51,239 bases of DNA from JABCYV01 sp963696025 (GCA_963696025.1 CAVOII010000013.1:1-51239); one strand, 5' to 3'; shown: positions 1-8,304, counted from the stretch's first letter. Numbers and translations are program-made. Notes: generated by a model from the sequence alone, not told the origin.

Positions 1-1923
1 CATTCTTTATACGTGGTTCAAATAGTTGTCGCACCTCCGAGATCGGACGCGACGAGAAATCTGTCGACAAGGAGAACACCTGTCGTGCAACGCATGTTGA
101 ACTTTCTCGACATCCCCATTCCGAAAACTCCGATATGGGATCCGAAAATAGTTCATCCAACCTCGGAGGATGGGATTGATCTCCTCAATCACTTCTCCCA
201 CGGGCTGGCTGACGTGTTGCCAAAAGACTTCCCTGAGCTTAGCAAAGAGCGCCGTTCGTTTCTTCATCTTCGGCACGAATTGCGGTCGCCTCTTCTGGTT
301 ACGGCCCAGAACGAGGCGATATTCAAATCCCAGGAACGCGAAGCTTTCGCCTTTTCTCAGATCGATTGTCCGACTCTTGTCTTCGTTGACCTCTACTCGT
401 AGTCTCGCCAGCTCCTCTCGCAATCGCTTGTCCACTGCCCTCATGAGCCAGTCATTCCGCGGATGGGAGTCGATTAAAATCACCATGTCATCCGCAAACC
501 GCGCGTATTGCACATGGGTATATTTTCCGCGCCGCGTGGTGGCTATCGCCCTCTCCAGCATCCTGTCTACCTCGTTGAGATAGAGATTGCTGAGCAAAGG
601 TGAAACCACTCCGCCTTGTGGAACTCCTTTTTTCCCAGTCGACTTCAGGATCAGATTGAGTAGTTTCATCACCATCGCGTCCTGTACCCGTCGGGCCACC
701 TTCGCCAGCAGCAGATAATACTGAACATTGTCGAAGTAGGCTCGCAAATCAAGGTCGATGATGCGTGTCTTCTCTTCCATGATCGCTTTGTCCACTCGGA
801 GCACCGCTTCTTGAGCTGTCCGCTTCGGTCGGTATCCGTACGACCCCGATTGGAAATCGGCTTCGAAGATCGGCTCCAGGATGAGTTTGAGCGCACCCTG
901 GACCACACGGTCACGAATGGTGGGAATCGAAAGCACGCGGACCTTATTGCCCCCGTCCTTCGGGATCTCCTTTTTTCGTACCCGCATGGGCTGATACGTG
1001 TGCTGGACCAGTTCGCCCTGAATCTGTTTCAGAAAACTTTCCCTTCCACTTTCCTCAATGGCTGCAAACGTGACCCCGTCGATTCCCGGAGCTCCGTCAT
1101 TACTTTTCGCCATCCAGTAGGCTTCCTGGAGCGTTTCCATCTTGCAGATATGAACGTATAGTCCCCAGAAACGCCAAGTCGGTTCAGCCTTCGCCTTGAC
1201 GTATAGACTCCTTCTCAGGTCTTGCAAACTGATGGGTGTCTTTGTCATTTCACCCTTGCCTTCCTTTTTGTTGGAGTCATTACCAACAGCAGGGCCTCTT
1301 CGCTCCACGGCCATTACGCCGTTTCCCCGCTACTACTGGCCCCTCCGCCACCCTCTCGCCATCCTTCCTTTTCCCGGTGTTGCCGGTTATAGGTCAGACC
1401 TGCTCCAGAGATTTCTCCCTGGGACGAGGAGGGCTTCTCCAGTTGCTTAATGTGTCCTTGCCATCGTGCTGTCGCTAATACCCCGCCAAAGTGGTTCGCC
1501 GTTTCAGTCAGTTTGCGACGCGCCATGCTGCCTTCATCCAGCTGCGAAGATTTCGGCCCTTTGGGGCGACTATTTTTCGAGGCTACTTTGCGTTTACTTT
1601 CGTTACGGCCCGATGACTTGCTCACCATCCTGAAGATGGCTTTGTCAATAGACTTAAGAGATTCGGTTTCCCTCCTCCCCTCTATCCATGCTACGAGGTT
1701 CTGACTTTTGCCTCGGTGGGCTTACCTCCCACTGAACACATCAGCCTTTCTCTTTCTTTTCTGGACATGCCGCAGCTCAATTGCCCACCCCGCCTATACC
1801 CCTGTCTACGCTTCGCTGTGTACCTCGCGATACCCAGTGCAAGACTCGGGGCCGAGCAGATCGCTAGTCCTTTCTCGTAAGAATTTTCCATTCTCTGCTT
1901 CAAGCCGGTTGTTCCCGGCGCAC
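1..1923 (-). mobile_element. Group II intron, 5' part (3' end lies outside the window)
   Basis: On the minus strand an intron-like 5' end (GTGCGCCGGG) starts at 1923. It is followed by about 670 nt of structured, gene-free sequence and then the intron-encoded reverse transcriptase. GTGCG is the standard group II 5' boundary, and the spacing to the reverse transcriptase fits domains I-III plus the start of domain IV. Domains V and VI would lie to the left of position 1 and cannot be checked. Short open frames inside 1314-1923 are taken as intron RNA, not genes. The exact 5' boundary is inferred from the motif only. Confidence 0.7.
7..1248 (-). CDS. ltrA: Group II intron reverse transcriptase/maturase (degenerate C-terminus)
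   Basis: Multifunctional intron-encoded protein that reverse-transcribes the intron during retrohoming and helps it splice. Visible features are the RT fingers/palm with GAPGIDGVT, the SYGYRPKRTAQEAV block, the catalytic box as FADD instead of the usual YADD, GVPQGGVVSPLLSN, and the GIIM-type segment ending GWMNYFRI. The start at 1248 (MTKTPISLQ) is preferred over a longer frame opening at 1314, because intron ORFs begin at this point and an AAGG-type ribosome site precedes it. After GWMNYFRI the family's basic maturase tail is not recognisable in any frame, so the C-terminus is probably frameshifted or decayed. No HNH domain is seen. Confidence 0.9.
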   Translation of the reverse strand: MTKTPISLQDLRRSLYVKAKAEPTWRFWGLYVHICKMETLQEAYWMAKSNDGAPGIDGVTFAAIEESGRESFLKQIQGELVQHTYQPMRVRKKEIPKDGGNKVRVLSIPTIRDRVVQGALKLILEPIFEADFQSGSYGYRPKRTAQEAVLRVDKAIMEEKTRIIDLDLRAYFDNVQYYLLLAKVARRVQDAMVMKLLNLILKSTGKKGVPQGGVVSPLLSNLYLNEVDRMLERAIATTRRGKYTHVQYARFADDMVILIDSHPRNDWLMRAVDKRLREELARLRVEVNEDKSRTIDLRKGESFAFLGFEYRLVLGRNQKRRPQFVPKMKKRTALFAKLREVFWQHVSQPVGEVIEEINPILRGWMNYFRIPYRSFRNGDVEKVQHALHDRCSPCRQISRRVRSRRCDNYLNHV

Positions 1924-1937
1924 AAACCAGGCCATAG

Positions 1938-2150
1938 CACTCAGAACCCGGCTCATGCTGCGTCCATCTTGGCCAAGAATCTGGCGTAAGAACGGATCGA
2001 TTCGAGCTTGTCTTCCCGCAGGCCACGCAGTTCTTCCTCACCGAGTCTGCTTTCTCGGAGAAGTTTCCCGTCATGGACTATGACGACTTTCTGTATGAGC
2101 GTCGCAGCCTAATGGCGCAAACGATCAAAGGCTGGTTCGAAGCACTGTAG
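1938..2150 (+). pseudogene. C-terminal fragment of an unknown protein beside the intron
   Basis: A plus-strand frame open from a stop at 1935 to TAG at 2148-2150 ends in a sequence with normal protein composition: FELVFPQATQFF, then MDYDDFLYERR and TIKGWFEAL. It has no start and lies directly beside the 5' boundary of the minus-strand group II intron. It therefore looks like the tail of a gene whose front was lost or displaced when the intron or a neighbouring element inserted. I do not recognise the family. Confidence 0.45.
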
Positions 2151-2376
2151 CTTGATCTATGACTTCAGGTCCCTTCGAGATCGACTTTCAGGAGCAGGTC
2201 TCAAAGCACGGGTGTGCTCTGGTGCACTGGTGGCGTACTCTTCGCCGCGCCGCCGGAGCCAGAAGCGCCGGATCAACTGGACGCGCACCCTTGTATTGGC
2301 TACGCGATGGCTTCCTCAACCGCGTGCGCTCCATCCCTTTCCGGATGCTCGCTTCGCTGCCACTCATCCGAGATAA

Positions 2377-2410
2377 GAACCGGATGCGCTAATCTGCGCC
2401 CGTCCGGGTC
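2377..2410 (-). other. Domain V-like hairpin
   Basis: The minus strand reads GACCCGGACGGGCGC, loop AGATTA, GCGCATCCGGTTC. The CCGGA/TCCGG and GCGC/GCGC arms resemble a group II domain V with an altered loop. It lies just 3' of the clear domain V/VI of the intron remnant at 2437-2884, so it may be left from another intron into which that one inserted. The left half of this hairpin recurs at 7570-7613. The assignment is tentative. Confidence 0.35.
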
Positions 2411-2431
2411 TGTACTGGGGGCAACCAGAAA
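2388..2431. repeat. 44-bp dispersed repeat, copy 1
   Basis: Forty-four bases here match 7570-7613 with one mismatch (T/A at the seventh base), in the same orientation. The copy starts inside the domain V-like hairpin and ends at the putative 3' boundary of the intron remnant. The shared sequence is therefore either an intron target (3' exon) or the end of another intron family. Confidence 0.85.
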
Positions 2432-2436
2432 CCGAG

Positions 2437-2884
2437 TAGCCGGACGGGATTGCTCCCGTCCAGCCCTCTAAGAACTGTGCATGAAAGTTTCCTCTCACAC
2501 AGCTCAAGCCCTTCGAACGCCTCTTTCGGGGAGACGCGGTTTCGAGACAGGAATGCGCTGACGGTGAACCCTGTCATGGCACTCTGGATGAAGTAGAACG
2601 CGGTTCTCGGCGCTTTGCGAACCCCCCATCACACGGGGAACGCAATAGTGAAGGCGCCAGCCCGTGATCCGAGTGATTTTTGTATTGCACGCAGTGCAGA
2701 GGCCACGTTGTTCATACCAGAGAAAGCGAAGCGTACGAGTGCCCCGAAACGTTTCCCGCATATGGGTTTCTTCGCGTTTTTCGAAGTAGATGATCGCCTT
2801 GTTGCCTTGGCACTCGATCTTTCCGCGTTGAACCGTAATCTCTATACTTTTACCAACTTTTACCGAAATCCCTAATTCGCATTG
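2437..2884 (-). mobile_element. Group II intron remnant, 3' end (HNH tail, domains V and VI)
   Basis: Reading the minus strand: the end of an intron ORF with an HNH domain, then a 34-nt domain V at 2472-2505 (GAGCTGTGTGAGAGGAAACT, then a complementary 3' arm ending CAGTTC), then a domain VI-like hairpin at 2442-2461, with the 3' splice boundary near 2437 (…GGCTACT). No reverse transcriptase domain lies upstream, so the element is 5' truncated. The truncation point is around 2860-2884, beside a 12-bp direct repeat (TACCGAAATCCC at 2863 and 3091). Confidence 0.8.
2504..2884 (-). pseudogene. HNH endonuclease tail of a group II intron-encoded protein
   Basis: The open frame ends in TGA at 2504. 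It contains IIYFEKREETHMRETFRG, then FLWYEQRGLCTACNTKIT, TGWRLHYCVPRVMGGS, and a C-terminal block reading NRVLLHPECHDRVHRQR. These are the zinc cysteines and histidines of the HNH DNA endonuclease that nicks the target strand in retrohoming. An internal ATG at 2761 could start an 85-residue HNH peptide, but the coding similarity runs past it to about 2850. This is therefore a C-terminal remnant of a larger RT-HNH protein. HYC replaces the usual HHx in the motif. Confidence 0.75.
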
Positions 2885-2920
2885 TCATGCGATCTCCATA
2901 AGCCATCGTGATCCTCCTCT

Positions 2921-3040
2921 TCAGTTGACGATTTTGAGCACACCAGGGCAAGCCGTATTCAAAGCATTGTATGCTTCAATGCTAAACCCTTCTGCCATGT
3001 AGTAGGCGGGGTCAGTTGATTGCTCTGCAAGCAAACTCAT
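2921..3040 (-). CDS. Small hypothetical protein (39 residues)
   Basis: ATG at 3040, TGA at 2921. The peptide contains EQSTDPAYYMAEGFSIEAYN and ends CPGVLKIVN, with composition typical of a real protein. The frame extends upstream without a stop to about 3103, so this may be the tail of a longer broken gene. Ten bases downstream, GAGGAGG precedes another ATG at about 2904, whose short frame closes after 18 codons at the edge of the intron remnant. No family is recognised. Confidence 0.35.
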   Translation of the reverse strand: MSLLAEQSTDPAYYMAEGFSIEAYNALNTACPGVLKIVN

Positions 3041-3227
3041 CACTTTCTCTTCGGGAAGGGATGACGGGGACGTCGAAGGGGCAGTCAGTATACCGAAATC
3101 CCCTTACTCCAGAGAATTTTACAAGAACGTGACAATTTCCTTACAAATCAGGTTTTCTCTGGTGTCAACGTGTGTAGCAAGTAGGTTAGCAATCCTCTGC
3201 GCTGGCCGCTTCAAAGGAGAATCTCGT

Positions 3228-4244
3228 ATGCAAGTCCGCACCATAGTTCTTACCACGTGTCTCGCCCTTACACCGCTGTTTGGTCCCGGTGTGGTCCAGG
3301 CACAGTATCAGGTCACCAATTTGGTTTCGAATCAGGAGAAAACTGCAAGAGTAACGGATCCGCTGCTGGTGAATGCTTGGGGGCTCACTCACCCGCCGGG
3401 CGGACCTTGGTGGATCAGCGACAACAACTCAGGCTGGTCCACGCTCTACGATAGCAATGGAACTAAGGTACCCCTGGACGTATTTATTCCCACAGCAGGC
3501 GGGGACGGTCCCGGCTCGCCTACGGGCATCGTTTTCAATGGGTCGCCAGATTTCAAGGTCAAGGGATCGCCAGCGCTCTTCCTGTTCGCCACTCTTGACG
3601 GCACGATCAGCGGCTGGGCGCCCTCGGTGAATCGCGACGCGGCCATCATTGCCGTCACCACTCCGGGCGCCTCCTACACGGGTTTGGCCATCTCCACAAA
3701 GCCGTCCGACAATTTTCTGTTTGCTGTCGACAACGCGAACAACAAGCTGGACATCTATGACGGCACCTTCAAGCTTGTAAAGTCGGTTACCGACACCACA
3801 CTTCCTGCCGGCTTCGCGGCGTTCGGCATTCAGGACTTCGGTGGGCTTGTCTATGTTTCATTCGCCAGTTCCTCGGGTGCTGCCGGTGGTTTCATTGACA
3901 TCTTTGGCGAAGACGGAACGCTGCTGAAGCAACTCACGCACGGCGCGCCGTTGAATCAGCCTTGGGGTTTCGCCGTCGCGCCAAAGAACTTCGGGCCATT
4001 CAGCAACACACTGCTAGTCTCGAACAACGCCAACCGCGGCACCATCAACTCCTTCAACGCGATAACCGGCCAATTCGTTGGCACGTTGAAGGACACCGAT
4101 GGCGAGGTGATCCATATCGACCAGCTCTGGGGAATTGAATTTGGTGACGGAACCGGGGCAAACGGTGCCACCAACCAGCTTTTCTTCACCGCTGGTCCCG
4201 ACAATAATTTGACTGGATTGTTCGGCGTGATCGCCTTCAAGTAA
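3228..4244 (+). CDS. TIGR03118-type secreted protein
   Basis: Exported protein of 338 residues, probably with a beta-propeller-like fold, of unknown function and frequent in Acidobacteria. The N-terminus MQVRTIVLTTCLALTPLFG ends in VVQAQ, a typical Sec signal with AxA-like cleavage. The body has repeated hallmarks of the family: DPLLVNAWGLTHPPGGPWW, SDNNSGWSTLYD, GSPTGIVFNG, LNQPWGFAVAP and LWGIEFGDG. The start at 3228 is preferred because AAAGGAGA lies at 3214-3220, and upstream in-frame codons give no signal peptide. It is monocistronic and followed by a strong terminator. Confidence 0.88.
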   Translation: MQVRTIVLTTCLALTPLFGPGVVQAQYQVTNLVSNQEKTARVTDPLLVNAWGLTHPPGGPWWISDNNSGWSTLYDSNGTKVPLDVFIPTAGGDGPGSPTGIVFNGSPDFKVKGSPALFLFATLDGTISGWAPSVNRDAAIIAVTTPGASYTGLAISTKPSDNFLFAVDNANNKLDIYDGTFKLVKSVTDTTLPAGFAAFGIQDFGGLVYVSFASSSGAAGGFIDIFGEDGTLLKQLTHGAPLNQPWGFAVAPKNFGPFSNTLLVSNNANRGTINSFNAITGQFVGTLKDTDGEVIHIDQLWGIEFGDGTGANGATNQLFFTAGPDNNLTGLFGVIAFK

Positions 4245-4334
4245 CACAAAGTCGTTTGTGAAAGCGAAAGCTTGCTGAAGGGAAGAGCCGCCTCAAACCG
4301 AGTGTTACGAAACTGCTTAATTGCAGAAGGTGAG

Positions 4335-4365
4335 GAACGATGCTCCGGGTTTCCGGGGCATCGTT
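4335..4365 (+). terminator. Intrinsic terminator of the TIGR03118 gene
   Basis: Fourteen-base-pair stem (GAACGATGCTCCGG / CCGGGGCATCGTTC) with a short TTT-containing loop, followed by a weak T-rich tail. It lies 90 bp after the stop codon of the plus-strand gene. Confidence 0.8.
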
Positions 4366-4459
4366 CTTGTGTCGGACATAGACTTTGAGATTCAGAGTGA
4401 GAAGCGCGGCGGCTTGTGTCGGACATAGACTTTGAGATTCAGAGTGAGAAGCGCGGCGG
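4366..4459. repeat. 47-bp tandem repeat, two copies
   Basis: Units at 4366-4412 and 4413-4459 are identical and begin CTTGTGTCGGACATAG. They begin at the foot of the terminator hairpin. Nothing recognised is encoded across them. Confidence 0.95.
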
Positions 4460-4652
4460 TGCTCAGACCGAGAGCGCGGCTCGCAGAACGTTGCCGCACT
4501 CCAACTGGGCAGCACGCGAACGTAGTTGAAGTAAACGTCCAAAACGGTCTGGGGCACGTTCAATTGCCAAACCATGTGTCCAGAGGCGACATAGTCGTTA
4601 TGGTCTGTCATGTTGGCCAGTTCCATTTTTAGCAGGTCTTGGGGTTAAGGCC

Positions 4653-4862
4653 ATGGCTCGTAACCCCAGCTTAGTTAGGGCGGCGCTCGATTCCCGGATG
4701 CACCCCTGGGATATCGCCGCAGTAGCAGCGTGCCTGCGAGAAGCGGGAGGTGTGCTTACTTCGTTCGATGGTAACGACGATGTCGTTTGGCAATCCGATT
4801 TAGTGGCATCTGCGAATCCAACCCTGCACAGACAGGTATTACGGTTACTGGGTTCAGACTGA
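4653..4862 (+). pseudogene. C-terminal fragment of an inositol monophosphatase-family protein
   Basis: The 69 codons contain SRMHPWDIAAVAACLREAGG, matching the conserved C-terminal metal/substrate motif (WDxAA…EAGG) of inositol monophosphatase/histidinol-phosphate phosphatase proteins. The family tail follows (VASANPTLHRQVLRLL). Whole proteins are about 260 residues, so the N-terminal three quarters are missing and the metal-binding EE and DPLD motifs are absent. The ATG at 4653 is probably internal to the old gene. Inactive remnant. Confidence 0.75.
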
Positions 4863-5230
4863 ACTAAACCGAACCGAGTTTGCGCTCTGACTGTTTCCCA
4901 GGCTTAGAAGCTGGGGTGTTGCTAGGGGGGAACGGCAGGCCGCGGTCATCGTAGCGGCCCACACAGTGTGGCCCGTAATACAAACCCTTGGCTCCGCCGA
5001 GTGCGGGGTTTGACCACGCGAGGGCTGAGCCCTTAGCCGTTTACTTACGCGAGGGAAGCGGTCAGAATGCAGTCATCCGACAATGGAACCATTTGACTGG
5101 ATTATCGGAGAGGTAACTACCTACCACACTAGGTGGAAAACGGGGTAGTCGCCGATGGGAAGTGGTCACAGCTTGCTTCCGGTGGGCAGCCCTTCTAGCG
5201 ATAGAGTCCTAGTAGGTTAGCGTCAGTTGA
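4863..5230 (+). ncRNA. Candidate structured RNA (strand uncertain)
   Basis: A 370-bp stretch with no convincing frame but dense nested complementarity. CAAACCC (about 4980) pairs with GGGTTTG and encloses CTTGGC/GCCGAG with a 3-nt loop. AGGGCTGAGCCCT forms a second hairpin. CTACC…GGGTAG encloses CCAC…GTGG near 5115-5145. CTAG-type pairs occur near 5195-5215. It lacks the signatures of RNase P RNA, tmRNA, SRP RNA or rRNA. The many GC pairs, and the position between a gene remnant and AsmA, suggest an RNA rather than decayed coding DNA. Confidence 0.4.
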
Positions 5231-5339
5231 CACTGACTACTTCCGGTTTGCTCGTGACTCGCCCGAAATCGCGGGTCTGGTTAAGCAGCGGCGTGCCGTG
5301 CTACCCAGCCACTTCATTGCTTCATGTGTTGCACTGAGG

Positions 5340-5573
5340 TCACAAACCGGTGCCGTGCGATTTCGAGCCCCTTTCCGCTTGGATTCGCACCAGCCTATCT
5401 GAGATTCTCTGCGTTTGCTGGGGGCTGAATGTGGTCGACCCAAGTTCCGGTACCCAGAAGTCTTTGTCCTGCAGATTCGCCAAGGATGGAGTCACAAAAT
5501 CGAGCAACTCTTGAAGGCTAACATTTTCGAAGCTAAACTGGCCTGCAGCTTGCCCCGATTTGTCGCGGTGCAT
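5340..5573 (-). CDS. Hypothetical protein (weak)
   Basis: A 77-codon frame starting at 5573. Residues FENVSLQELLDFVTPSL and STTFSPQQTQRISDRLV have natural composition, but there is no clear ribosome site and no known family. It could be a fragment. The complementary frame is less protein-like. Listed because nothing else explains 5237-5670. Confidence 0.25.
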   Translation of the reverse strand: MHRDKSGQAAGQFSFENVSLQELLDFVTPSLANLQDKDFWVPELGSTTFSPQQTQRISDRLVRIQAERGSKSHGTGL

Positions 5574-5709
5574 CTTTGCCTCGTTGCCGATGTTCGCTTG
5601 CTTGCCGTTCCCTATAAAATACGAGAACGACGGGGCAATTACGCCAGGCGAGTCGCGGTGACTACTCCAGCTTCACTTGGTTGCTGCGAAATCGCGCCTA
5701 TTGTTCCTG

Positions 5710-7080
5710 ATGTCTATGGCCATCCGCCGGAAGACCATTATCGTCGTGACAGTGATTATCGCCGCTGCGATGAGCGCGGTGGCCTTGCTTCTACCCATTC
5801 TAGCCAACCCGGATCGCTACCGGCCCGAGTTGATTTCCTATCTAGAGGCGAAAACAGGGAAGCAGATCGAGGTCGGGCATATCGGAGTAAATTGGATTCC
5901 TCTGTCAATCCGCCTCGACAACTTTGGCGCTAGAAATCCCAAGCCATTTCCTTCCGGCTATCTCCTTAAGGCGGCAAGAATGGACGCCGCGATCGATGCT
6001 GTGGCGCTGCTGCACCGGCAGATCGTAATCAAGTCAATGGTCTTGCACGATCCGATAATCAATGTGATCTCGGACCCCGACGGACTATGGAACTTTGAGA
6101 ACCTGCCTTCCAAAGCTTCTCAAGAACGGGTCCCGATCTTCGCTCTTGGAGTAATTTCCCGAGTAGAGATTACCGGCGGCCGATTGTTTGCTTCGAGTCT
6201 TATCGACCCATCCGACCGGCCTGGACCTGTTGTTTTTGAGATCCACAACTTGGCAGCCACGCTGAAGCAGGTGGACTTCGACGCGTTCATTGGTTCGGTC
6301 TCTTCCGTTGTTGCTCTGGGCGACGTGAAGGCCGGTCTTCTGCGCTTCGGCCTGGTCGAGGCAAAAGGTCTAGATTCCAAATTGCGCTTGCAGGCGAGGC
6401 ACGTTTTTTTCATGGATGTCAAAACGGAAGTCTATGGCGGAAGTACGGCGGGTGACCTCTCCTTTGATTTGTCGGGGAAGAACGTAACCTTTAAGACCAA
6501 TGCGAGATTGAGCGGAATTAATTTGGCCCATCTTCTTGCGGCCTTCCCAAGCGCCGGCGGAAAGATGACCGGGACGATGGAAGGAGACGTAAAGTTAGCG
6601 GGAGAAATCGAGCACTCGCTCCGCCCGCTGGCGGGAATCCACGGAGCCGGCCACGTGACGGTGCGCAACGGCCAGGTGCCGAGTCTCAAGCTCAACGCGA
6701 ATTTGATGAAGCTGGCGCACTTCAACGATCTCGGGCCGGCCAAAAATGATCCTTCCTCGTTTTCCTTGATATCCACCGACCTGGAGCTGGACAATCTGCG
6801 GATTTTGAGCCGCGTTATAGATATTGACGGCTATGGAGTCGATATTGATGGCTGGGGCAGTGTCAGCATGTCAGGCTCGGACGAGCTGAACTATCACGGC
6901 TTAGCAGAAATTACCGCCAAGCAGGGCTTCTTCACCAACACCATCGCCCGGCTGTCCGGGGCCACATTAAAAGACGGCAAGTTGGAGTTTCCCTTTCGGA
7001 TCAGCGGAACGATCGAGAACCCGGTGTTTTCTAGGGGGAAGGGCGATAGGGACAAAGACGATTTACAAAACCTTCGGTGA
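5710..7080 (+). CDS. AsmA-family protein
   Basis: Inner-membrane anchored protein with a large periplasmic domain. AsmA/TamB-like proteins act in outer-membrane lipid and protein homeostasis. Residues 4-32 form the single N-terminal anchor (RRKTIIVVTVIIAAAMSAVA, then LLLPIL), followed by the family hallmark YRPELISYLEAKTGKQIEVG. The C-terminal half has the conserved MTGTMEGDVKLAGEIEHSLR and LMKLAHFNDLG regions and ends in the FPFRISGTIENPVFS motif. Length 456 residues. ATG at 5710 or 5716 is likely, but neither has a strong ribosome site, and an in-frame TTG at 5677 is possible. Confidence 0.88.
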   Translation: MSMAIRRKTIIVVTVIIAAAMSAVALLLPILANPDRYRPELISYLEAKTGKQIEVGHIGVNWIPLSIRLDNFGARNPKPFPSGYLLKAARMDAAIDAVALLHRQIVIKSMVLHDPIINVISDPDGLWNFENLPSKASQERVPIFALGVISRVEITGGRLFASSLIDPSDRPGPVVFEIHNLAATLKQVDFDAFIGSVSSVVALGDVKAGLLRFGLVEAKGLDSKLRLQARHVFFMDVKTEVYGGSTAGDLSFDLSGKNVTFKTNARLSGINLAHLLAAFPSAGGKMTGTMEGDVKLAGEIEHSLRPLAGIHGAGHVTVRNGQVPSLKLNANLMKLAHFNDLGPAKNDPSSFSLISTDLELDNLRILSRVIDIDGYGVDIDGWGSVSMSGSDELNYHGLAEITAKQGFFTNTIARLSGATLKDGKLEFPFRISGTIENPVFSRGKGDRDKDDLQNLR

Positions 7081-7210
7081 GGGAAGATGGTTAGGTTCGT
7101 AGTGTCGTTGCGTAGCTACCGTAGCGACCGTAGTAACTACAGTAGTGACAAAGCAGAAGCAGAAGCATTTAAGATCAAAAACAAGGGCTTGCTTGTGGAT
7201 GTGAGGTTCG

Positions 7211-7690
7211 ATGAAAGTACGCGATCGAGCAGTTAGTCTGTCCGCCACCGACCTGGCGAATCACCTGTCATGTCCCCATCTGACGACATTGGATTTCCGC
7301 CTCGCAAACGGAGAGATCGGCGCACCGACGTGGGACAACCCGCATCTGCGCGTGCTGCAGCAACGGGGCCTTGAGCATGAACGATCTTATATTGAAAACC
7401 TTCGCACGAAGGGAGTCTCCATCCTTGATCTTTCGGGGGGAGCGGACCCGAAGGCAACGTTGGAAGGCATGAAAAGCGGGGCTCCGGCTATAGTTCAGGC
7501 CAGTTTCGCGAGTGCAGAGTGGAGGGGCCGCGCCGACGTGCTGCTTCGCGTGGAGCAGCTCGAAAAAACGCTAATCAGCGCCCGTCCGGGTCTGTACTGG
7601 GGGCAACCAGAAATGGTTGTCCCTACCGTGCTCAGCAACTATCCACTTTCGTCTCCGACCATCCGGCTTTTTAGACAAAAGGCCACTTGA
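7211..7690 (+). pseudogene. Truncated TM0106-type RecB-like nuclease
   Basis: The first ~115 residues match the N-terminus of TM0106-family putative RecB nucleases: LSATDLANHLSCPHLTTLDF, ERGLEHERSYIENLR-like spacing, and RGRADVLLRVE at the nuclease domain entry. Normal proteins run past 450 residues. Here the frame leaves the family after VEQLEKT (7570) and enters the 44-bp repeat shared with the intron remnant at 2388, ending as unrelated sequence. All catalytic residues after RADVLLRVE are lost, so this is an inactive stub cut by a mobile-element junction. Confidence 0.75.
7570..7613. repeat. 44-bp dispersed repeat, copy 2
   Basis: Matches 2388-2431 with one mismatch. Its left edge is exactly where the RecB-like coding sequence is broken, and its right edge is where the similarity to the intron 3' flank stops. 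Confidence 0.85.
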
Positions 7691-7736
7691 TCAAAATCGA
7701 CTAGTTAACGCCCCGGATTTCTGAAATCATAGGTGT

Positions 7737-7844
7737 ATGGCTGAGAGAAAAACACGAAAACAATCGGCCAAAGCGACGCTGGCCGAAGTTATCGAGGAAA
7801 TGGCGAAGCGGAGGGTGGCGATGTCTGCCCGAGGTGGCTTATGA
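7737..7844 (+). CDS. Small basic peptide (35 residues), translationally coupled
   Basis: ATG at 7737, TGA at 7842-7844. The peptide begins MAERKTRKQSAKATLAEV, rich in Lys/Arg, then an amphipathic stretch VIEEMAKRR. Its stop overlaps the ATG of the next gene (ATGA at 7841), a classical coupling arrangement, which is the main reason to accept so short a gene. Function unknown. Confidence 0.5.
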   Translation: MAERKTRKQSAKATLAEVIEEMAKRRVAMSARGGL

Positions 7845-8086
7845 CGCTGACTGTCGTGGCGGTGATCTTCGGAGTTTTCGCAATTGGTCTGGTTGTCCTC
7901 CTGATCTACAAGAGCACACTCACCATGCACAGGGATGACCAGTTGTTTCTGGATGACGCGAGTTCGCACATGCACGAAGAGCAAACGGAACTGTTGGCCA
8001 AGGTCAACCGGCTTACCATCCCGCTGCGCGTGTTTAGCATCGGGTCTGGGGTATTTCTGCTGGTGCTCGTGGCGATGTTGATCTAA
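7841..8086 (+). CDS. Small two-helix membrane protein
   Basis: Eighty-one residues with transmembrane segments at about 3-24 (LTVVAVIFGVFAIGLVVLLI) and 62-80 (VFSIGSGVFLLVLVAMLI). Between them is a soluble acidic loop with HRDDQLFLDDASSHMHEEQ. No known domain. It overlaps the preceding 35-residue gene by four bases and probably forms a small operon with it. Confidence 0.65.
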   Translation: MTLTVVAVIFGVFAIGLVVLLIYKSTLTMHRDDQLFLDDASSHMHEEQTELLAKVNRLTIPLRVFSIGSGVFLLVLVAMLI

Positions 8087-8304
8087 TCAGAAGCTAAACG
8101 CACTACAGTAGCGTCGAAAGCGGGGGACTTTTGCCATCCGGCCCGTCTTCAAGTCTCCTTCCGCCGCCAGATCGTCAGTCCTGAGGAGGGGGGTTTGAGT
8201 ATAATGGCCTGTTTACGCCAGTTACTCCCTATAACGCAGGGTTTTTGTTGGAATGGGAGCCAAGACGAGGCTAATATTGGCAGTTATCCGTCGTCGGAGT
8301 TGGT

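Noticed and set aside
1314..1628. 104-codon frame upstream of the intron reverse transcriptase
   Set aside because: Lies in the intron RNA domain region; Ser/Lys-rich composition without motif.
4863..5230. RNase P RNA, tmRNA or SRP RNA
   Set aside because: None of their universally conserved motifs could be found on either strand.
5415..5933. Long plus-strand frame of 172 codons
   Set aside because: It overlaps the AsmA start in another frame and has Arg/Ser/His-rich shadow composition without motifs.
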